Shown piece after piece: positions 5,572 to 8,986 of a DNA stretch of 8,986 bases; the first letter of the stretch is position 1, and every line of letters starts with the position of its first letter. The stretch lies in NCBI GenBank assembly GCA_900546645.1, contig URDR01000096.1:1-8986 (forward strand), written 5' to 3'. Below the pieces are notes generated by a model, which was not told the origin of the DNA, made no database searches, and saw nothing but the letters and a program-made list of their open reading frames with translations. The position numbers and the translations under genes were made by a program. The stretch comes from an uncultured Bacteroides sp. (GTDB taxonomy: Bacteria; Bacteroidota; Bacteroidia; Bacteroidales; Bacteroidaceae).

Positions 5572-6555
5572 ATGAGTGAGAATCTACCCAACAAAGCAGT
5601 ATTTCAGTCCTATATATGGACTTGCGCAAAGTACGATTTCAGCCCCTATGAAAAGCGTATTATTTACCGTCTTATAGAGTTTGCACAGCATTGGTTAGAA
5701 GGTGTAAAAATCAAAGACCACATGCACAAAATCGAGCCGACAGACTGCGGTGTAAATATCACTATGCCTGTGGCGGATATACTTCGAGATGAAACAGACA
5801 ATAACTATGCCAAAGCAAAGGCTGCATTTACCTCGCTTTCAAAAAAAGGGGCGGAGTATGAAGATGATGAGATTTGGTTCTATACAGCCATAATAGAGCA
5901 TCCCAAAATAAAGAAAGGCACAGGCGTTGCCACTTTCCATGTCTATGAACCTGTTTGGAGAGCTGCGCTTGATTTCACTAAGGGTTTCAAAAAATACGAA
6001 CTTGTAACCGCTATGAAATTCAAAAGTGTTTATGCCATGCGATTTTATGAACTCATGTCAGGACAAACTACACCTTTGTTTGTGCCGTTAGAAGGTTCTG
6101 ACGGGCTTCGGGAAAGATTCAATCTACAAGGTAAATATGAAAGGGTAAACGACTTTCGCAGAAAGGTTATTGATGTCGCAAAAAAAGAGCTTGACAAGTT
6201 CTCTCCTTATTCGTTTGTGGCTAAGGAGGAAAAAAAAGGGAAGAAGGTTATTGGATGGACTCTGTTCCCTGTTTTCTTTGAAGACAGAGAAGACCCAGCT
6301 CTACAGGAGCAAGCACGGATGGCTAAAGTTACGGCACGGTTCCAGCTGGAGAACAACGTATATGACTACCTCAAATTCTCCTTTGATTTCAAGTCTGATG
6401 AAATCAACAAGAACAAGAAAGCCCTTATCGAGGGACAAAACCGCATCCCCAATTTCATGGGGTTCCTGGGAGAATTGAAGAAAGGCGCACGACTGGCAGA
6501 AAACCCCAAAGGTTATGTTATCGGGGCTATCAAAAGAAAGCTCAAGGAAATGTAA
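5572..6555 (+). CDS. Plasmid replication initiator, Rep_3 (RepA/RepB-like) family
   Basis: This 327-residue protein resembles Rep_3-type initiators, which bind iterons at the plasmid origin through two winged-helix domains and recruit host DnaB. The first domain is near residues 5-120 (FSPYEKRIIYRLIEFAQ). The hallmark block KFKSVYAMRFYELMSG lies near residues 149-164, followed by the second winged helix, with FRRKVIDVAKKELDKFSPYSF near 195-215 as the usual dimer/DNA segment. The C-terminus is basic (GYVIGAIKRKLKEM). The ATG at 5572 is chosen over one at 5449, because MSENLPNKAVFQSYIW begins the recognizable domain and the longer form would overlap the upstream gene tail. The upstream leader has no Shine-Dalgarno. 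No iteron array is visible inside the segment, so the origin may have been lost or may lie in the missing plasmid DNA. Confidence 0.82.
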   Translation: MSENLPNKAVFQSYIWTCAKYDFSPYEKRIIYRLIEFAQHWLEGVKIKDHMHKIEPTDCGVNITMPVADILRDETDNNYAKAKAAFTSLSKKGAEYEDDEIWFYTAIIEHPKIKKGTGVATFHVYEPVWRAALDFTKGFKKYELVTAMKFKSVYAMRFYELMSGQTTPLFVPLEGSDGLRERFNLQGKYERVNDFRRKVIDVAKKELDKFSPYSFVAKEEKKGKKVIGWTLFPVFFEDREDPALQEQARMAKVTARFQLENNVYDYLKFSFDFKSDEINKNKKALIEGQNRIPNFMGFLGELKKGARLAENPKGYVIGAIKRKLKEM

Positions 6556-6580
6556 ATGTTAAATATCGAAAAACAAGTTC

Positions 6581-6613
6581 TTTGTTGGCAATCTTTTCTT
6601 ACCTTTACATTAG
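6581..6613 (+). promoter_or_regulatory. Probable promoter of the serine protease gene
   Basis: TTTG at 6581-6584 is followed after 21 bp by TACATTAG (6606-6613), one mismatch from the Bacteroides -7 consensus TAnnTTTG. Transcription would begin near 6620, about 15 nt before the ATG at 6634. It would let the protease be expressed independently of the rep gene. Confidence 0.45.
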
Positions 6614-6633
6614 AACCATATAATCTTATAGTT

Positions 6634-7830
6634 ATGAAAAAAAGTCGTTTATTTTTAGGATGTTTTATAGCACTTGCTGTAAGCCTTTTGTCCTCATGCT
6701 CCAATGAAGTGAATGATTTATCAAAAGGCAATTACATTTCTTCGACTCCTATAGAAGAAAGTTCTGTGGCATTAACTAATGTATTTTTAAATTCTTTAAA
6801 AAACGAATCAAGAGCACGTTCTTTTTCTATGCTTAAATATCCCGAATACTTTGGAGGATATTATACAAACAAAGAGACGAATAGGCCTGTTTTTAAAGTT
6901 GTTAAATCCCTCTCAAAAGAAGCAAAGCTGGATATTGAAAGAAGAATTTCCTCTCCGAATTTCGAGATTGAGTTTTGTGAAAATTCTTACAATTCATTAA
7001 ATGATGTTATCCAAAAACTTGATGAGAAGTTCCTTGATGAAAAATATGCAGAATTAAGGAGAAGTTTAGGATGGGTTGGCTATTGTATTGGAATGGTAGA
7101 GAATGTAATAAAGGTTGATTTAGAAGATTGTTCCCAAAGCAAAATCAATGAGTTTAAAGAGAAAGTCATTGATTCCCCTTTAATCATATTTCAAGTTGGA
7201 AGTAAAATAATAGCTCCTACTGTAAAAGATAGCAAACCTGAAGATGCAGTATCAAAGTCGCCACAAGAACTAAACCCTGGTCAATATATCAATGTACCTG
7301 GCAGAGGTGAAGGCTCTTTATGTTTTCCCGCTACCCAAAACGGCTTAGAAGGCTTTGTTACCTGTGGACATGTTGTAGAGACTGGAATGCTTGTTGAAGG
7401 ATATCCTGGTATGGGAACCATTGGTTCTTGTTTACAAAGCATTAGAGGTAATACGGATGTAGCTTTCGTCCAATCATCATATAATTTTTCAACTTTAACT
7501 GCATATGGAGGAAAATATTTAAACTTATCAACACCTGTAGTGTTAGGAGTTAATGATTACGTACAAAAAGACGGAAGCACAACCCTTTGGACACAAGGGT
7601 CTGTTATAGATACTGGATATCGTGGAACCTTTGATTATGATTTAGGAGATTACACAGTTGCTAATTTAACTGTCACAAATTACAAAAGTTCCGCTGGAGA
7701 TAGTGGAGGATGCGTTTATTCTCTCACTAATTGTATTGCAGGAATGCACATGGGCGCCGATAAAGCAGGAACAAAACACTACTATGTAGTTGTTGATGAT
7801 ATTAAATATTACTTAAATGTTAAATTATAA
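6634..7830 (+). CDS. Lipoprotein serine protease, chymotrypsin-fold (S1, streptogrisin/alpha-lytic-like) with pro-region
   Basis: This 398-residue protein has a lipoprotein signal (MKKSRLFLGCFIALAVSLLSSC, lipobox LSSC with Cys22), so it should be anchored in a membrane and possibly surface-exposed. Residues 30-200 form a pro-region-like segment whose end (WVGYCIGMVENVIKVDLED, about 147-165) recalls the pro-domains of alpha-lytic protease and streptogrisins. That match is by eye. The catalytic domain (about 215-398) shows the whole triad: His246 (VTCGHVV), Asp275 (GNTDVAF) and Ser357 (SAGDSGGCV). Cysteines 230, 244, 360 and 367 could form disulfides near the active site. The ATG at 6634 is chosen because the signal peptide starts there. 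An in-frame ATG at 6556 abuts the rep stop. The gene is AT-rich compared with rep, suggesting separate acquisition. The target is unknown. It ends at a strong terminator. Confidence 0.85.
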   Translation: MKKSRLFLGCFIALAVSLLSSCSNEVNDLSKGNYISSTPIEESSVALTNVFLNSLKNESRARSFSMLKYPEYFGGYYTNKETNRPVFKVVKSLSKEAKLDIERRISSPNFEIEFCENSYNSLNDVIQKLDEKFLDEKYAELRRSLGWVGYCIGMVENVIKVDLEDCSQSKINEFKEKVIDSPLIIFQVGSKIIAPTVKDSKPEDAVSKSPQELNPGQYINVPGRGEGSLCFPATQNGLEGFVTCGHVVETGMLVEGYPGMGTIGSCLQSIRGNTDVAFVQSSYNFSTLTAYGGKYLNLSTPVVLGVNDYVQKDGSTTLWTQGSVIDTGYRGTFDYDLGDYTVANLTVTNYKSSAGDSGGCVYSLTNCIAGMHMGADKAGTKHYYVVVDDIKYYLNVKL

Positions 7831-7834
7831 CATC

Positions 7835-7873
7835 AAATGATGGTGGCGAGTCTTAGCCACCATCATTTTTTTT
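7835..7873 (+). terminator. Strong intrinsic terminator of the protease gene
   Basis: AAATGATGGTGGC (7835-7847) pairs perfectly over 13 bp with GCCACCATCATTT (7856-7868) around an 8-nt loop, and a run of eight T follows (7866-7873). The stem begins 5 bp after the protease stop. On the opposite strand the same bases encode the last residues (KKNDGG) and the stop of the convergent gene. That strand lacks a U-run, so termination is directional. Confidence 0.9.
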
Positions 7874-8302
7874 ATCCACTTCTTGAAAATACTCATAATA
7901 CCTCTTGTAGTTATCCCTGTCCTTGGATGCATCCACCCACAGGTAACACATCAGACAGGCGAACAATAGGGAAAAAACAGCACAAAGGATTGAGTACATT
8001 GAAACTCTCTTGTCCACATAGCTGCCGTTTTTCATTCTGTTTCCCTGCCGTTCAAAGTCCGCCAATACGTTTTTTAGGCGATTTTCGGCACTTTCAAGAC
8101 TTTCCCTGTCTATCTCTACTTTTTTGGCTGTTGCGTCCTCTATACGTTTCGTATAGGTTTCTACGCGCTTTAACTCTTGAAACACCAGTTCTACCGCAAG
8201 CTGCGGATTTACTTTGGGTGTGGTGTCCTTTCTCTTTCGGGGGCTGTACTGTCCCTGCTTATAGGTGTAATCCTCCGTCTTTGGGTTTGAGGGTATTTCC
8301 AT
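7853..8302 (-). CDS. Small coiled-coil membrane protein, possible mobilization accessory protein
   Basis: This 149-residue protein of unrecognized family has a basic, proline-containing N-terminus (about 1-35), a helical, probably coiled-coil middle (about 38-90, LAVELVFQELKRVETYTKRI) and one membrane span (about 100-123, VSMYSILCAVFSLLFACLMCYLWV). A short charged tail ends in KKNDGG. The overall plan resembles small proteins encoded downstream of relaxases on mobilizable plasmids, but that is inference from layout. The start ATG at 8302 has an AGGA 5 nt upstream and overlaps the end of the preceding gene by 44 nt in another frame, suggesting translational coupling. The stop codon lies in the loop of the protease terminator, so the two genes converge. 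Confidence 0.7.
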   Translation of the reverse strand: MEIPSNPKTEDYTYKQGQYSPRKRKDTTPKVNPQLAVELVFQELKRVETYTKRIEDATAKKVEIDRESLESAENRLKNVLADFERQGNRMKNGSYVDKRVSMYSILCAVFSLLFACLMCYLWVDASKDRDNYKRYYEYFQEVDKKNDGG

Positions 8303-8410
8303 AATTCCTGCTGATTGAGTTATACTTCAATTTTTTCTGCGTCTTCTCGATATGGGCAAGCGTATAGCCTTTCCCTATCTCGCTTGCCTTGTATTCCGTT
8401 CCACTCCGGC
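8259..8410 (-). pseudogene. 3' tail of a plasmid gene, possibly the relaxase/mobilization protein
   Basis: From the right junction a minus-strand frame reads EYKASEIGKGYTLAHIEKTQ and then KKLKYNSISRNYGNTLKPKDGGLHL, ending TAA at 8261-8259. It overlaps the start of the 149-residue membrane protein gene by 44 nt. The lysine-rich composition and the tight overlap support it as the genuine C-terminus of the upstream gene of that operon. A mobilization relaxase would fit the order, but there is no catalytic motif left to show it. The 5' part is gone at the junction with the response regulator. Confidence 0.5.
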
Positions 8411-8899
8411 TTGAAGCATACGCATCAGATGTGTCTCACGCTCGGTCAAAGTCTTTTCCTCCCCGTTCTTCTGTCGCAAGATAGCCTGTCCGGCATCAAA
8501 CTCATACAAATAGCCTATTGCATATACCGAACTGACATCACATGAACGAATGCCATTCGTCAGACGGAGCAATGCCGTGATATGTGCATTCAGCTCCTCG
8601 GCAAGGAAAGGCTTCTTTATATAATTATTCACGCCCAGTTCATACCCCTTCACCACATCCTTCGGAGAAATTCTTCCCGAAGTAAAGAGAATCGGAATGA
8701 CTCCATCTACCTTACGGATGCGTTTCACCATCTCATACCCGTCCATCACAGGCATTTCAATATCCGAAACAATTACATCAGGCTTCCATTCGCGCCACAA
8801 GTGGATACCTTCTTCGCCGTTTGAGGCAGTCTGCACCTCATATCCACCAATCATATCTTCAAGTCCCCCTTGAATGATGTAACGTGAGCTACCGCTAAA
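8411..8899 (-). pseudogene. 5' part of the split response regulator (receiver domain, start lost)
   Basis: The frame reads RYIIQGGLEDMIGGYEVQTA, continues through a receiver domain and stops abruptly after LTERETHLMRML. The phospho-acceptor Asp lies in DVIVSDIEMPVMDG, the switch Thr in ILFTSG and the conserved Lys in NYIKKPF. The region GYLYEFDAGQAILRQKNGEEKTLTERETHL is the linker and the beginning of the OmpR-type effector domain, whose remainder is at 5198-5398. The first beta strand and the acidic pair expected before RYII are missing: the frame meets TAG at 8902-8900 inside a palindrome. ATG codons further in (for example MIGGYEV) would give an incomplete receiver, so the gene is disabled twice. 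Confidence 0.85.
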
Positions 8900-8914
8900 C
8901 TAAAGATTTAGCGG
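8892..8914. repeat. 23-bp palindrome at the broken 5' end of the response regulator
   Basis: CCGCTAAA (8892-8899) and TTTAGCGG (8907-8914) form a perfect 8-bp stem with a 7-nt loop. It lies exactly where the response regulator frame is interrupted. The remaining bases to 8986 contain no gene that I can recognize. On the minus strand the regulator frame continues upstream of the stop as RGVLVSPKPLNL, where RGVLVS could be a relic of the first receiver strand. Confidence 0.6.
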
Positions 8915-8986
8915 CTTCGGAGATACCAATACTCCTCTCTTTTCCTGCTTCTTCCTGCCATTGCTTTTTAGGACACGAGGTCGGTC

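Larger units (their letters stand above)
5399..8410. mobile_element. Inserted plasmid-like segment (about 3.0 kb) splitting the response regulator gene
   Basis: The two halves of one response regulator flank this stretch in the correct order and orientation, and would join in frame as about LMRML(Q)CEHKGEVV. Inside are a Rep_3-type initiator, a secreted protease, a membrane protein of mobilization-accessory appearance and two truncated gene tails. This gene set is typical of small mobilizable Bacteroides plasmids. The trinucleotide TTG is present at both boundaries (5399-5401 and 8411-8413), either a 3-bp duplication or microhomology. I see no terminal inverted repeats and no integrase or transposase inside. 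Both outer genes are cut, so this is a fragment of a larger plasmid rather than a whole one. Confidence 0.7.

Noticed and set aside
5394..5594. Minus-strand open frame that would run in frame into the right-hand gene tail if the segment were circular
   Set aside because: The predicted sequence (MLGRFSLMGILLDCCVW...) is cysteine-rich and looks like the antisense of the plus-strand tail. Random joins often keep a frame open, so this is not evidence for a circle.
7837..8304. Plus-strand open frame of 155 codons opposite the membrane protein gene
   Set aside because: Its composition is rich in Pro, Cys, His and Phe with no domain character, it begins in the terminator hairpin, and the minus-strand frame has better coding character and a ribosome-binding sequence.

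Overview
The window looks like chromosomal DNA of a Bacteroidales gut bacterium (Bacteroides/Phocaeicola/Parabacteroides type). Three things support this. Promoters fit the Bacteroides consensus (TTTG, about 19-21 bp, TAnnTTTG). Most start codons lack Shine-Dalgarno sequences. The order rpsU-xerC-hpf-tRNA-Thr is one I know from Bacteroides, where it normally runs into further tRNAs and tuf. No species is assigned.

Region 1 (1-1706, minus strand) is a translation block: bS21 (rpsU), a XerC/D-type tyrosine recombinase, the ribosome hibernation factor HPF, then a tRNA-Thr(UGU) cut by the window edge and driven by its own promoter. The hpf start has a full Shine-Dalgarno sequence, which is exceptional among the genes here.

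Region 2 (1724-4823, plus strand) holds three metabolic genes. The first is a long Xaa-Pro aminopeptidase with a clear divergent promoter. The second, 28 bp downstream, is a gamma-carbonic-anhydrase-like hexapeptide protein, followed by a strong hairpin. The third is a maltose/galactoside O-acetyltransferase family protein.

Region 3 (4824-5197) has no gene but is rich in repeats: three 22-bp tandem repeats, then an array of CCCTACACG boxes in both orientations.

Region 4 (5198 to about 8899) is the most unusual part. An OmpR-type response regulator gene (minus strand) is split in two: its DNA-binding end lies at 5198-5398 and its receiver part near 8411-8899. Between them is a segment of about 3.0 kb that looks like part of a small mobilizable plasmid. 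It contains the tail of an unknown gene, a Rep_3-type replication initiator, a lipoprotein serine protease of the chymotrypsin fold (His246/Asp275/Ser357) with a probable pro-region, a single-span membrane protein, and the tail of the gene upstream of it, possibly a mobilization protein. The outermost genes on both sides are truncated, and the trinucleotide TTG occurs at both junctions. The regulator has also lost the start of its receiver domain next to a 23-bp palindrome at the right edge.

The first two regions are housekeeping DNA. The last is accessory or decayed DNA, in which the cargo protease is the main candidate for something undescribed.
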